The position numbers and the translations under genes were made by a program. 64,000 bases of DNA from Ditylenchus dipsaci (lineage: Eukaryota > Nematoda > Chromadorea > Rhabditida > Anguinidae). Below the pieces are notes generated by a model. That model ran no database searches and was not told the origin of the DNA. It worked only from the letters and a program-made list of their open reading frames with translations. The first letter of the stretch is position 1; every line of letters begins with the position of its first letter. Below are positions 25,828-37,034 of this stretch, one piece after another. The stretch lies in assembly GCA_004194705.1 (NCBI GenBank), contig SADC01000187.1:1-64000 (forward strand), in the 5' to 3' direction.

Positions 25828-26391
25828 GTAGGTTAGTAGAGTTTCGGATCGAAAGTAACTTGTGATCTACTCGACGTGTTGCAGCACGTCGAGTGCAGAC
25901 CGGCCGAGTAGGTTCAAAGATCACGAGTTACTTTATATCTATTCAACTCGTTTTAGACACACGAGTAGAGTTTTGGATCGAAAGTTACTCGCGGTCGTAC
26001 TCAAGTAGTGCGTAATTTTTGATCTCTATTCTCTTTACTCGAGTTCTACTTGGCCAGCTCGAGTTATACTCAAGATTTTTACGAGTGAACTCAACTATTT
26101 TTGGATTTCTTAAGCCCCAACTCGAGTTCTACTCACGCAACTCGGGTTCTACTCGCCCAACTCGAGTTCTACTCTCGAGTTTTGCAAGTAAACTTGACTA
26201 TTTTAGAACCCGAGTTGGGCGAGTAGAACTCAACTTAATCCAAAAATAATCGATTATACTCGTAAAACTCGGCAGTAGAACTCGAGTTGGGGTAATAGAA
26301 CTCAACTCTACTCGGATCAAAATTACTCACTGTTCAAGTAGGATCGCGAGTAACTTTTGAACAAAAACTCTACTCAACCCGTTTCAAGTGC
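25828..26391. repeat. Element with GTAGAGTTT ends and internal CTCGAGTTCTACT repeats
   Basis: The left end has GTAGAGTTTCGGATCGAAAG; the right end carries the inverted relative CTTTTGAACAAAAACTCTAC. The interior repeats CAACTCGAGTTCTACTC many times, partly inverted as GAGTAGAACTC, so the whole folds back on itself. Non-coding. Confidence 0.6.
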
Positions 26392-26582
26392 GAATGGGAT
26401 CAAGAGAACTCTTGATCTACTGACTCTACTAGCCGACATGAATACCGCCCCAGGAGGTTATAACTTCTGCGAACGTTTGCAGCACAGTTTTGTAAAAAAG
26501 TTTTCGGGTCTATCATTTTTAACACGGCTATTAAGCTGACCATTTGTTTGGGTGACAATATTTCTATTCAGTAGGAAAACAG

Positions 26583-26841
26583 TCGGCTCTACTGGAGAAT
26601 GGGTACCGATGTTTTGCCTCGGTCCCACTCTGTTAGTTTTTTCCATGTTTTGTTTCTTTTTATAATACTTTTCTGTTCGTCTTGTTTTATTTTCTATTCT
26701 ATGTTTTTATATCTATTCTTCGATTATTTTTTTATTTAGCCATGGTACAAACAGAAAAATATATAAAAAAAAGAAACCAAAACATAGAAAAGATAACAGA
26801 ATTAAGGCATAAAATCGGTATCCATTCTCCAGTGGAGCCGA
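26583..26841. repeat. Foldback element with TCGGCTCTACTGGAGAATGG ends
   Basis: TCGGCTCTACTGGAGAATGG returns as CCATTCTCCAGTGGAGCCGA 259 bases later with few changes. The interior is AT-rich and itself partly palindromic (ATGTTTTGTTTCTTTTTATA and its diverged complement). No clean target duplication was found. Confidence 0.65.
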
Positions 26842-27051
26842 AAAGTCCGAGCGAGTGAGAACTGTGAGTGAGGGTTGTTGACTTTTTTTCGATATTTTTC
26901 AATTCATACCAACTCGTACCATAGTCTATTTGATAGCCTTTAATACCAGCTACAAGATGGTAGCAACAGAATAACCAATGAAAATGGTCATTTTGGAGTG
27001 AGCGTTGTTCAATTTACAGTCCGCCATTGTGTACGAGGCCTAAAAACTATA

Positions 27052-27212
27052 TGCAGTCGAACCTGGATATAAGACACCCTCGGGACCGGCCAAAGGTAAT
27101 CTTATATAGGGGTGCTCTTATATCGAAGGTGACTTTTAGTATAAAAGAACATCGTCCGTACCGCACTAAGGTGCTCATATATTGGAGTGCTTTTATATCC
27201 AGGATCGACTCT
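27052..27212. repeat. TACAGTC-class element, GATATAAG version
   Basis: Starts GCAGTCGAACCTGGATATAA, contains CTCGGGACCGGCC, and closes with TTATATCCAGGATCGACTCTA. The word CTTATAT is repeated inside. It shares outer bases and the GGGACCGG block with the copies near 42.8, 48.5, 53.0, 56.4 and 56.8 kb. Confidence 0.6.
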
Positions 27213-27633
27213 AGCTATATATTATTTTCAGTTTTTTTCCGGCCAAATTTAGCTCTATAAATTAAGTTTGAAGCAAATATTAAAAAAATAATTAAATGAA
27301 GCGCGTCCAAGTATCGCCTAAAAAACTTTTTTTATTTTTACCGGAATTTGGGCATTACTGGGATTTATTCTACAAAAATGATATTTTTGTGTATCCACTC
27401 GTAATTGTATCCAGTCATGGTATCCAGTCATAAGTTGTATCCAGTTGTTGGTATACGTTCCAAAATAGCTCGAGACATCAAAATTTTGGGTTGAAGGTGA
27501 TCGGATCAATTTGTGGAGACGAATTTGAAGGGCGTCCGTTACGAAGTACGTCAACTCCATTTGCTGCAAATTATGCCAAAACTCTTTCGTGTACACGCCA
27601 AATCTGTAAAACAATCTAATATATAACTTTCAG

Positions 27634-27792
27634 AGCTAGACCGCTCTGGCTGCTACCAATTCGACATCAACGATTGTGATGAGAAGGCAGAGTGCATTCC
27701 TCAGGCCTTCGTTACAAATGCCATTGTTTGCCTGGCACCAATGACACTAATGGAACTGGGACCCAGTGCGAAGGAGTAGTCATTTCTCAAGC
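27634..27792 (+). CDS. Same gene: EGF-like module exon
   Basis: Reads GCYQFDINDCDEKAEC, then GLRYKCHCLPGTND, then GTGTQCEG, with the cysteine order of a calcium-binding-type EGF module. The two halves lie in different frames. One G appears to be missing in CAGGC at about 27700, since CAGGGC would restore the reading. Without that base a premature TAG would end the protein before its membrane segment. The entry phase (Glu from split codon) and exit phase both fit the neighbouring exons. Confidence 0.7.
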
Positions 27793-27836
27793 GTAAGCAT
27801 CTTCTGATGAACTATATTTATTATATAACCATATAG

Positions 27837-28392
27837 GTGTAAACAAATATTGGGTGTGTGCATACTGGTATGGGTGATGATGTTCTTATTGCTCTGCTTT
27901 ATGATACCTATTCTCACCTATTTTTGGATCAAATACTGCAAAGGTGGCGAATTTATTCAAAGGGTGGAAAAATGGAAGCAAAGTATTTTAGTGAGTTTTT
28001 AAAATATTTTCTAAAGATTTCAAAAAAAACGCAGCTTTATTAATATTAAAAAAACAGTTCGGTTTTCACTTTAGTGGGCTTATTCAGCAACTCAACTCTT
28101 TCAGGGTAAAAAGACAGAGTCCACTGAAAATTTGGGAAGCGGAGACATAGAGTCCGCCCCTACCACCCCAGCTCCTGTGCCCTTTAGAAAAGATAGTGGG
28201 CATCCGAAGACTGTAGCACAAGACACCCTGACTGTACCCTTGCCTGTGTCCCTGAAACCTAAAGCCAGTGCAGTGGTGCCAGTAGAACCTCCTAAAGACT
28301 ACTATATAGTGGAGAATGTAGAGGAGGGTGAGGCGGAGAGTCCTAGTGATGATGAATCCATCAGTTCATCTGAATACGCTGCTCCAGTCAGA
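27837..28392 (+). CDS. Same gene: transmembrane segment and start of cytoplasmic tail
   Basis: Exon 27837-27990 encodes CKQILGVCILVWVMMFLLLC and FMIPILTYFW, one strong membrane span of about 24 residues, followed by the basic YCKGGEFIQRVEKWKQ expected on the cytoplasmic side of a type I protein. Exon 28105-28392 (phase 0) continues with a Ser/Pro/acid-rich tail, including VPVEPPKDYYIVENVEEGE and SPSDDESISSSEY. YYIV and SEY are tyrosines in acidic settings, possible phosphorylation sites. The donor is gtaagc. Confidence 0.75.
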
Positions 28393-28534
28393 GTAAGCTA
28401 TTATGTGATCAAATAAAATATAAAAAAACTGAATAAATGTGGTACAGTGGAGTCCCGCTATAACGCGACCCCGATATAACGAATTCCAGCAAAGCTTTGT
28501 CTGTCAAAGAAACTAAATAATGTTTACCCCCAAC

Positions 28535-28706
28535 CACGGTTTGCATGAGCTCACAACATAGTGAGCTCATCCTCATGAGGACCGATTCTCACGTGAGCTC
28601 ACCTCACGTGAGGAGAGCTCTTTGAAATTCTCACGCAACCTCATATTTCATGAGCTCACGTCGTCCTCATCCTCACGCCAGAAAATTTGTCCTCACGCAA
28701 ACCGTG
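28535..28706. mobile_element. Small hAT-like MITE, GAGCTCA-rich
   Basis: The ends CACGGTTTGCATGAG and CTCACGCAAACCGTG are inverted. The flanks CCCCCAAC and TCCCCAAC form an 8-base duplication with one change. The inside is a run of GAGCTCAC, CCTCATGAGG and CACGTGAGG palindromes. It lies inside the element at 28443-30305. Confidence 0.65.
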
Positions 28707-29039
28707 TCCCCAACGCGACCCGATATAACGCGACCACCGCTATAACGCGAGCCTGTGCCAGTCCCAACCGATTAAATTATCACCAATATATTGCTACTTT
28801 GAACTTAAAAAAAGAAATACCAAATTGGAACAAAAATGCCTTAAATTCGATAACTCGGCGTGTGGAATTTTAAATTTGAGTACTATAGCGAGAATAGATC
28901 GCAACAATACATAATACACCACCTTTTTTAATCTGAATCCTAGTACTCACTAGAGTATGATTTTACTGGGAATGAATGAACCTAATGCTGATCTTTACAC
29001 TACTTCGAGTAGCACATAAGAAATAAATGGGAAAAAATT

Positions 29040-29260
29040 CCACCGAAAAATGCCCGACCCAAAAATATCTAACCAAAAAATGACCACCGAAAAATGTCCA
29101 GCAAAAAGTTACCAACCAAAAAATGTCTTATATCCTGTTGTAAGGGAGGCAGATAGCAGAGAAATAAGAAACAGGCCTGGGGACCCGATAGCTCAAATGG
29201 TTAGAGCGCCGACTTGCAAGGAGGATATCGTGGAATCGCACTTTTTCCCAGGCCTGTAGA
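29040..29260. repeat. ACCGAAAAATG array next to a tRNA-like A-box region
   Basis: Units such as CCACCGAAAAATGYCC and CCAACCAAAAAATG repeat over 29040-29125. At 29189 TAGCTCAAATGGTTAGAGC matches a tRNA D-arm with A box, followed by GACTTGCAAGG, which resembles an anticodon loop. The anticodon stem does not pair and the T-arm is weak (GGAATCGCAC), so I read this as a tRNA-derived SINE head or relic, not a working tRNA. Confidence 0.45.
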
Positions 29261-29316
29261 AAAGCCGTACGCGGCCACTGGCGTACGCTTACTCTGTTAT
29301 TGTATGGACGATGCGT

Positions 29317-30110
29317 AACAATGCCTCCTTTGGTGATAAATCCTTTTTGTGGAAATGTGCCTCCTTTCAGTGGAAATGTGGAGAGAGGACGATTCGTATT
29401 CGCAGAATTCGTATTGGGCTATTTCGAATCCGCAAAATTCGTATTCGGTTTTTTTTCGTATTCGGCCAGATACTAAATTTAGTACTCAAAATGATTGCTA
29501 GAGTCTAACAAATGTTTTGGTAGTAAAAAAATCTTCAAGTTCATAAAGAAAAAATTCAGAAATAAACAAAATCAGTCAAGGAAATTGAGTGAAATTTGTT
29601 AAAAATAAACCATGATCCCATATCATGGTCATTTCATAACTTTGATTTGAGTGTTGTCCCACTTTTTGTAGCAATATCGCCTCATGGGGAAAGTTACATG
29701 CTCTAAAATAATATGCAATACAAAAATCCCGCGCTAGGGTCCTTAGAATGACACACCGGGAGGGTCCCTTGTAAGTTCATCGGACTGGAATTCCGATCCG
29801 CTCAATCGATTTTTCGCAGAAAGTTTAGCCCCTTTTAGTAAACCCCAAAAACCAATCATTTTTGGCTTTTGGCCACTCCGGAGCGGTCTCTGAGAAATTC
29901 TGAAAAAGAGAGGCGTCGGTTAAATGCTTCATATACTCATAGCCGAGGTTGCTGGTTCGAATCCGCCAGTACGAGGACACATTTCCACTAAAAGGAGGCA
30001 CTTTTTCACAAAAGGTGGCACTTTTCGCCTCTTTGACTAAAACGAAAAAAAGAAGTCACATTTTTACAAGAAAGGAGGCACTTTTTCGCCAAAAGGATGT
30101 ATTTTTCCGT
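29317..30110. repeat. Inverted pair of GGAGGCACTTTTTC-type arrays with a B box
   Basis: On the left, TGCCTCCTTT and GGAAATGTGCCTCC are repeated; on the right, the complement is repeated as AAAGGAGGCACTTTTTC and ACATTTCCACT. A textbook B box, GGTTCGAATCC, stands at 29953-29963 directly before the right array. A copy of the repeat at 5930-6190 lies between the arrays. Confidence 0.6.
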
Positions 30111-30308
30111 GTTGCTCTTACTGTATTTGGAAATAAATGTTCATTATTTGGTTTAAGCTCTAATAAGTGAAAATTGAATAAAAGCATTTTATTGGTGGAA
30201 AAACCCGAAATAAAAACTTTTTCTTTGTCCCATATAACGCGACTTCCGCTAAAATGCGACCCTACGGCGGTCCCCAGGGTCGTGTTATAGCGGGACTCTA
30301 CTGTATAG

Positions 30309-30925
30309 GGAGGAGACACGACAGTGCCTGTGGAAGTGCACGAAGAAAGGCCAGGAAGTGCTCAATCCAGAGCTGGTACTCCCACTATATGGAGACTTAC
30401 CAAATTCTTGGTGCTCAATACTCCAGATTTAGTTCTGCCAAAAGTAAGTCAATACAAATTTCTAATAGAATCAATTGATATTTTTTAGGACGAAAAAGCA
30501 GCACTCAATCTCTGGACTCGTTAATCCGTCAAAGAGAACAGGAAGCTCTAGAGCAGCTGCAAGCAAGAAGAGCCTTGCAATCCCAATCATCATCTCTTCG
30601 AGAAGAGGATAGCTCAGTAGCTTCCAGTCCAAAGAGAGTGCTGTCCCGCCAACAAACCACCACAGTGATTGGAGGAGATAAAACACCTACCACTTCTGTA
30701 AGCACTCCTCGAATCAGTGAGTCTATTGAGGCCAGAGCAGTAGATGAACCATTAGCAGTCAACAATATATTGAGTGCTGCTGCTCAAAGAGTAGAGCAAA
30801 TGGGTGAAACTGGAGTGGATAGGGTGGAACAGCAGGAGATTTCAGCCGATTCTACCTCTGTATATGTGCCTACACCACCTCCAACCACTCCTGCTAAGGC
30901 TACGGCGCCTTCTACTAGCACCTCG
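30309..30925 (+). CDS. Same gene: cytoplasmic tail exons
   Basis: Exon 30309-30443 begins GGDTTVPVEVHEERPGSAQS in the phase given by the previous exon. Its second half reads better in another frame (METYQILGAQYSRFSSAK), which also joins correctly to the next exon, so one indel near 30390 is likely. Exon 30489-30925 encodes RRKSSTQSLDSLIRQREQEA and a short coiled stretch EQLQARRALQSQ, then Ser/Thr-rich sequence. A gtaggg donor at 30926 in phase 0 allows splicing on to 31673. If it is not used, the frame ends at a TAG at 30970. Confidence 0.6.
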
Positions 30926-31271
30926 GTAGGGTTATTTACTACGACACGCATACCTCGCAAACTAAGCTAGTTGGATTTTAGAACAGCTGAATTTTATATC
31001 TGTTTCAACAATTGCAATATGCATAAAAGGCTCTAGGTCAATTCATCGACATTTTCGTCAATCTTATTTTTACCATGTCAATTGAGTAATTCAATATAAA
31101 CTCGATTTAAAAATACCACCACCTGAGTGCCCCCTCTTGGTACTTCCCCCTGTTTACCATCTCTCAACACTGGAATTCCTGATCGTCCTAAGAGCACATT
31201 CTGGTAAGGGGGGGGGCACTTTTGAGCCAAAAACAAGGCAGAAAAAATACTTGCCCTTGGTCAACCCTATG

Positions 31272-31407
31272 GGTACCTCGGTTCTTATGCATTATCGGGA
31301 CTACCTGGCTTTACTGTCATTTATGCTAATGAATGCACGAAATTGTCTTGACGCGACATCAAAAATGTAAAACCAGGTAGTCCCGATAATGCATAAGAAC
31401 CGGTACC
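31272..31407. repeat. Small foldback with GGTACC ends
   Basis: GGTACCTCGGTTCTTATGCA and, after 136 bases in total, TGCATAAGAACCGGTACC form nearly perfect arms of about 40 bases. It lies in an intron of the LDLa/EGF gene. Confidence 0.65.
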
Positions 31408-31424
31408 TCTATCGATATTAAATT

Positions 31425-31660
31425 AACTAGATCAAAAGTAAGTAGATCAAAAGTAAGCAAAAAATGTTTGAACTATTCCTCGTACTCTGACCTACCATAA
31501 GCCTAAGTTGAAAAACGACAGGGGTAATAAGTTAGAATAGGAGAGTTTGGAGTTTTGTGAGGTGAGGTATTCAAGTCGTGGTTTCTACCGAAAATGACGA
31601 CGAATTGACCGTCGACGAGCTGACCGTCGACGAATTGATCGCCGCCCGGCATAAAAACAT
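31425..31660. repeat. Two short-unit arrays: AGATCAAAAGTAAGT and GACCGTCGACGAATT
   Basis: TAGATCAAAAGTAAG is repeated twice at the left. GACGAATTGACCGTC and GAGCTGACCGTCGACG are repeated at the right, just before the splice acceptor of the next exon. They resemble the other 12-15 bp unit arrays of the window. Confidence 0.45.
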
Positions 31661-31672
31661 TATAAATTTAAG

Positions 31673-32550
31673 GTAATGATGATAAGTCGGCCAGAATACA
31701 GTACTGCCAACGGCATAGATATAGATCTAGAGCCCATAGCTACCTCATCAAAAAATGGTAGATCTGTTCCATCTAACAGAATGCCGTTGGCCAGGAGTAA
31801 CATCCAAAAAACCTTGCAACCGCCACAAGACCATAGTTCGGTCTACATTCCAGACCAGGGAAGGCAACATAATCCCACTCAGCAACCAAACCAGAAGACC
31901 AATTAAATCAATTCGATCGGAATCGACCGACAGTGACTCCAATGTAGTTGTGGTCAAAGCGAGACCACAGTGGAAAAGACCCAATGCTTCGCCCTACACA
32001 GTGGAGTCTGGTCTGCCACCTCTGGAGCCATTAAGCAAGAATTATCATCCTACCGCATTCCCAGGAAAGGAAGATATAAATAGCCGATTACCTCCACTTC
32101 CTTCTGGTCACCTAGTGTCCAGATCGTTGACTGGCTCCACTAAGCAGCTTTCCAATATATCAGAGGAGAGGAGCAATGAGCCTAGTGATCTGGACAAACT
32201 CCCTGTTTCTTTGTCCTGCCCCACTTCTGGAAGGCTAAAAGGAAAAGTGTGGGTCAACTAGATACTCCTAAGAAACTAGGTTTAAAAGAGCTGAAAAATG
32301 GGATGACCCAGAGTTCGATTTCTTCTCAAAATTCCACAGAGTATGCCTCTAGCGAGGGCAACGAACCTGACTTTATTGCTGCGGACATCGACTTGGATTT
32401 GCCTGGTAGTCGTAGTTAGTTACACTCTGTTTTTGATTAAAACTCTGTTTTAACTCTAGGCCTTACATGATACCTGCAAGCAGTGTGGAAGAAGCCAGAA
32501 GATACTCTGTAAATAGCAAGGGCAGGAGAGGCAGCAAGGAAGAGATCGAG
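31673..32550 (+). CDS. Same gene: cytoplasmic tail exons with frame breaks
   Basis: From 31673 the reading is MMISRPEYSTANGIDIDLEP. It shifts frame near 31900, continuing SIRSESTDSDSNVVVVKARP and SGLPPLEPLSKNYH, and shifts again near 32240 to SVGQLDTPKKLGLKELKNG and then SSEGNEPDFIAADIDLDL. A short exon 32460-32550 (PYMIPASSVEEARRYS) follows. Codon choice and composition stay the same across each break, so sequence indels are more likely than real frameshifts. The region is disordered in character, with many Ser, Pro and basic or acidic clusters. I recognise no domain. Confidence 0.55.
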
Positions 32551-32611
32551 GTTAGGGTTTTTAGTCATACATAGCTTATTCAACGGACAAATTATTTAAA
32601 AATAATTGCAG

Positions 32612-33020
32612 GTTAAAAAGAGAGTACCTACTACTAAAAGATTTTCTCGTCGCGACGACTTCAAACTACCTCCAATAAGTGGAGAGACAACCAGAAGCAG
32701 TATGACAAGACTAGTAACCAAGACCGGCACTTTAGCCACAAAAATAGCAAGTCGCAGAGCAGTAGGTGGAATACCTAGTCATCCTATCCACCGTCAGCAT
32801 ACTTCTGATTCCTTGAATGATGCTGAGAGAATGATGAAATCAGCTAGGTCACAAATAGCTCATGCGCAAGACTCTATGGAAGACAAGGTGCACTCAGGCT
32901 GTTTGACGGACAGGGAACCGTGGGACAGCAGTCCAGTCAGGGAAGGTGAGATAGAGCGAATCCCTCTGGACTGGAACATGCCTTCAGGAAGTAGACACAC
33001 TCCAATGACTACTATCACAG
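32612..33020 (+). CDS. Same gene: basic tail exon, phase 1 donor
   Basis: The exon encodes VKKRVPTTKRFSRRDDFKLP and ends SGSRHTPMTTITG at a gtagga donor that leaves one base of a codon (phase 1). The next small exons are not visible nearby: the frame running on (RIAIFRLLYEILW) is intron reading. The only downstream exon of matching phase and style that I find is at 55065. Confidence 0.6.
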
Positions 33021-33439
33021 GTAGGATTGCAATTTTCCGACTTCTATATGAAATACTGTGGATTTTCGGAACAGAGTAACTCTGCTAAAAAAAACTACCT
33101 CAAAATTTTGAAGATTGGAGCTTGACAATAACAAGAATCAGGAGCAAAAAAATATTATACGCTATATATAATACAGTATGTACACTGAACCAAATAAATT
33201 TTGGGATACACTTTAACATGTGGAGGGTCGAGCGTGGTCAAGGTAGCGTTTTGTTCAGAATTTCATGCAGATTACGAATGTGCAAAAAATTTGAAAAAAT
33301 GTTTCGGTGGTATCCGCCTACATCCAAAGGATTTTCAAACATTGGATATTCAGACATAATGGAGACTCACACAAAGACTATTCAAATAATGTTAGATTCA
33401 CAAAAAATCCGTTCAAGAAAAAGACATTAAAAAAGCGTT

Positions 33440-33620
33440 CTTTTCAAACAGGCCACGGAGAAAACATCGCCGCGGCCATAACATCGCCGGAACCAGGGTC
33501 AACTGCCGACCATTCCAACTGCCGACCCCCAACTGCCGACCATCCCAACTACCAACTCCCGATCATCCCAACTGCCAACCTCCAACTGCCCATCATTCCA
33601 ACTGCCGACCAATTATGGAA
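33440..33620. repeat. CCAACTGCCGACCATCC tandem array
   Basis: The words CAACTGCCGACC and CATCCCAACTGCC recur about eight times with small changes (CAACTACC, CAACTCCCGATC). Just upstream, AACATCGCCG and AACATCGCCG(GA) are repeated as well, and return near 33790-33830. Non-coding; open frames reading NCRPP are repeat shadows. Confidence 0.6.
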
Positions 33621-33654
33621 TTCTTAATAAAACAATTCCAATGGATCACCAATG

Positions 33655-33800
33655 GGCTGTATAGGAAGGGAATAGTAAGGGGCAACTTTTGGTCAATTTT
33701 TTTGAAGGTTATGTCTATTTGTAGTCTGTCTTACCATGTTTTTCAACTCGAACCGTGGCAAATATAGACTCTACATGCCTTTTATGATCAAAATCGAAAC
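33655..33800. repeat. Fragment of the core-sharing palindromic family
   Basis: GGGCTGTATAGGAAGGGAAT, then CCATGTTTTTCAACTCG, CCGTGGCAAA and ACTCTACATGCC follow the order of one arm of the palindrome at 21188-22036. It is a partial copy. Confidence 0.55.
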
Positions 33801-33894
33801 AACATCGCCGAGGCCGAAACATCGCCGATCAGTTTTTAGTGGAAATCGAAATAATTAAGGAAAAAAGGGGCATTAGGTCAATTGGTTCCCAGTC

Positions 33895-34010
33895 ATGAGG
33901 TCGTCAGGCCATTTGGTTATTTGGTCAAACGGTGGTAAATTCCCCCGTGGTAAATTCCCGTCCAAATTTTCTAGGTCACAGGTTCAAATCATGGTGCTAG
34001 CAGACATTAC
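33895..34010. repeat. Short word array followed by a B-box-like motif
   Basis: GTGGTAAATTCCC is duplicated and followed by CACAGGTTCAAATCATGG, containing GGTTCAAATCA at 33981-33991. The arrangement of word array plus B box repeats what is seen at 16.4, 16.9, 30.0 and 43.0 kb. Confidence 0.45.
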
Positions 34011-35265
34011 TTTTTCTTGAATAACAGTGATAAACTAGTTTTTATAAGACCATCAATCCTTAGTGTATGTAAAAGAGAAATCCATTACTTTCTCTAAACG
34101 GGAGTAGGTAGGAAAACCCTAATAGTGGGTATGGGAATCCTAACCGCATGGCACCTCCCTTAATGGGAACTCCCAACTGGCATCACAGTGTGTCAAAATT
34201 CAAAAGTCGCAAACTCGCTGTGGCATTCTGTTTTGTACGGAATGCGATTTTTTCTTATTCTTCCGGGAAAATATGTCGCTTTTTTTTAAATGTTTGCTTT
34301 TTTATGTTATTTATTAGATAAAATTTGCAATAGCTCAATTTAGACCACATTTAAAAAATTTTCGAAATTGACCCCCAGATTTGCTCATTTTGGGCATGTC
34401 ATGAGCTTTCGGTTGGTGTATAAAGTTTGTCTGAACGCATCCTTAAGGCTGTGCACTTCCCGTGTTAGATATGCAAAACTAGGTACTATTCCATTGTAAC
34501 CCCCCCCCCACTCAACCAACTTTTTATAAGTACTAAAAACCATTTTGAAGTAATAATTTTGCCATAAAAAGGCCAGAAAAACATTTTTAAAAGGGTTAAA
34601 GGGCTGTATTGGGAGGGGAAGGGACAAAACAAGGGCCACTTCTATAGAGCCTATAGGTACCAAAGAGTATTAATTTTCTGAGCGTTGAAGGCCCTTACAA
34701 ACCCAGGAACTTGTGGTACAGGCAAAAGTATAAGTACTTTCAGAGGATCAAACCGACCAGCCGAGTAAATCCCGAGGGTTGTCGTTTGAATTTTGGATGG
34801 TTGAGCCTCTGGCCACGGCGTGTCAAATCGGTCAAAACACCAAATCGACATTTTTCTAGTCAAGACAAAAAATTTGAACACGATTAAATTTGTAGTAACT
34901 TTCTCATATTTTCTCAACTTTGTATTCTTATTTGTAACTCATGCTTATATGTGTCCTATATGAGCTATTTTTAAATCAGTGGATTGCCCAGGAATCGCTC
35001 TATCGATTGGTGAAAAAATTTACCTAATTTTATCAGAAATTCAAAGATTTTGAACAAATAGAAGTTTGAATTGGCGGTTGGCAGAGTCAGCTCGCCAACT
35101 TTAAATAGCTCGTTCTCAGTGATTTCTCCCGGAAAAAATAATCTGTCCTATAGTTTTGTAGTATTTTTCACCAGCTTTCTGCTGGTATCTTTGGTTTTTT
35201 CATATGAACACTTTATGCGGAGATCGAACAAGTTTTAGTAAATTTACACTTTTTAGGTATAATTA

Positions 35266-36811
35266 ATGGACAACGATCAGAAAAAATCTGACGCAGCCAA
35301 AGCCTGGCGCGCAAAGGAAGCGGAAAAGAAGCAGCAGAATCTGGAGAAGCTGCGTCTGGCAAACGCTGCACGGGCAGCTAATCGGCCTCCACCATCTCCT
35401 AAGCCACCAACCTTGAGAGAAAGGGCTGAGTTGGCTGAGAATGGACTTCTAAAAAAAGATGACGTCATTTCCGATATTCAACACCAATTGATGAAATGTC
35501 AGGCCAGCAATCAGGAAAAGAGCACGCTGATGCTTGAAAAAGAGGAGCAGCTGCGCCAGCTTCATGAGCGGCTAAATCAAATTAATGGCGAACTACACGA
35601 AAAGGTAAAAATTAAATATTTCTGTGAACATAAGCATAATTGGTGGATTTCAGGATAACATGATTGAAGGGTTAAAAAAATTACTGGCGGAGAGTGAACT
35701 GACTATTAGTCAATGCCGTATTGATGCCATAGAGAAGCAAAGATCCATCGACACTCTCAATAAATTATCTGCAGAGAAACAAGAAGTAATCAACCAGCTT
35801 AGGAAAACATCAACAATCAGTTCCAGACCTGTGTCTATGAAACCGTATTGTGAGCTGACCAATCAGGGTAAAGATGCTCGTGTTACCAAAATGGTTGAAG
35901 CTGGATTTCAGGAGTCTGATAAAGTAAGTAATTATTTAAGATATATGAAATTGATTAAATAAATATAGGTGACGATGGAGGATTTGGCAGATGTAAATCA
36001 CAGATTTTTCCAATACTTCAATATTGAGCAGCCGAAAAAAGAACAAACTCCTATTCGATTCACTGACAGAACCCCCTCAAAAGACTTAATAGATCCATTG
36101 CTAGACTTAAAGCTGATGACTAAGTGGAAGATGAGTTGGAAACAGCGAGAGCTAATGAAATCCGACCTCATAAATGTGTTAAAGAAGGATTTTCTCGCCC
36201 CTAACCACCAAGTCAGAAAACTCATTAAATCACTTTGTGAAAAAGCGGTGTATGTGAACAAGACAGAGCAGCTCGACAGCACAAAAGAAGGTGTTAAGGT
36301 GTTTAGCAATGCCACTTTGAGATTATGTACCAATATAAAAGAGTTCGTTGAAATGCGACTTAATCGCTTGATGAGAAATGGAAAGCTCCTTTTGGATGGA
36401 CCCTTCAACGGAAAGATATGGCTAGCTCTTACCGGTGATAAAGGAAATGAAGTTACAAAGCTGGGACTCATTATTGGTAATGTGGCCCTTTCCAACGCAG
36501 TCAATAATATGATGTTCATTGGACTATTTCCTGGCGACGAAAGTGCAAATAATCTCCAAATCGCCTTTAAAACAATCATGCCTCAAATTGAAAATCTCCG
36601 AGAAGTTCAGATTGGTGGCCGAAATTATGAAGTGATGTGCTTTGTTGTAGCTGACATGAAGTTTCTATGTACAATTTATGGCCACATGGGAGCTAGCAGT
36701 AGTTTTAATTGCTTGCTTTGCAAAATTTCCAAGGACGATCTCAGCAAAGGGCGCGTCATCCACTCCGAACTCCGCACACTTGAAGATATAGTGCAATGCC
36801 ATGGCTCCTAG
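35266..36811 (+). CDS. DDE transposase-like protein, family uncertain, C-terminus missing
   Basis: Exons 35266-35604, 35654-35923 and 35969-36811 give 483 residues. Residues 1-200 are charged and coiled-coil (AWRAKEAEKKQQNLEKLRLA, LMLEKEEQLRQLHERLNQ, SAEKQEVINQLRK). The last exon contains WLALTGDKGNEVTKLGL, with a likely first catalytic Asp in GDKG, then LFPGDESANNLQIAF, and about 110 residues later VVADMKFLCTIYGHMGASS with CLLC after it. This order (Asp, D-x-K/Y, GASS, C-x2-C knuckle) is shared with unnamed animal transposases and, more distantly, recalls the RAG1/Transib core. The reading stops at LEDIVQCHGS before any third acidic residue. A possible frame break lies at the stop, with APSHRPESGG open in the next frame up to a gtgaga donor. 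Confidence 0.65.
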
Positions 36812-37034
36812 CCACAGGCCAGAAAGTGGAGGTGAGATCCTTTTCGGCCGAATAATCAAAGATGTTGAACATGGTTTTAATACTGGCGCCTACCGCATAA
36901 GTAACTCTGGTATGCATGTTTTTTCATGCATTTTTCATGCATACTTTCGAGTGATTTGTGTCTGAGGTATGTGGGTGTGTGCATCTCAACCCCAAGCCCC
37001 CCTTCGGGGCGCAGGGGGCATAGTTGTGCATCTC

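Larger units (their letters stand above)
25802..27633. other. Intron of the LDLa/EGF gene filled with repeats
   Basis: This 1.8 kb intron is unusually long beside its 45-60 base neighbours. It contains the element at 25828-26391, the foldback at 26583-26841, the TACAGTC-class element at 27052-27212, and a short array of GTATCCAGT words around 27390-27450. Confidence 0.65.
28443..30305. repeat. TACAGTG-class element, TATAACGCGAC version, with nested insertions
   Basis: The left end TACAGTGGAGTCCCGCTATA and the right end TATAGCGGGACTCTACTGTA are inverted copies. The internal word TATAACGCGACC repeats near both ends. The span of about 1.86 kb is inflated by other repeats inserted within it (28535-28706, 29040-29260, 29317-30110). 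It sits in an intron of the LDLa/EGF gene, with its right end only three bases from the splice acceptor AG. Confidence 0.65.

Noticed and set aside
27720..27780. Premature stop as a natural end of the membrane protein
   Set aside because: The other frame completes a full EGF module and joins in phase to a membrane-span exon, so a missing base is the better explanation.
29180..29255. Functional tRNA gene
   Set aside because: The D-arm with A box is good, but the anticodon stem does not pair and the T-arm lacks a proper GGTTCGAAT. More likely a tRNA-derived repeat.
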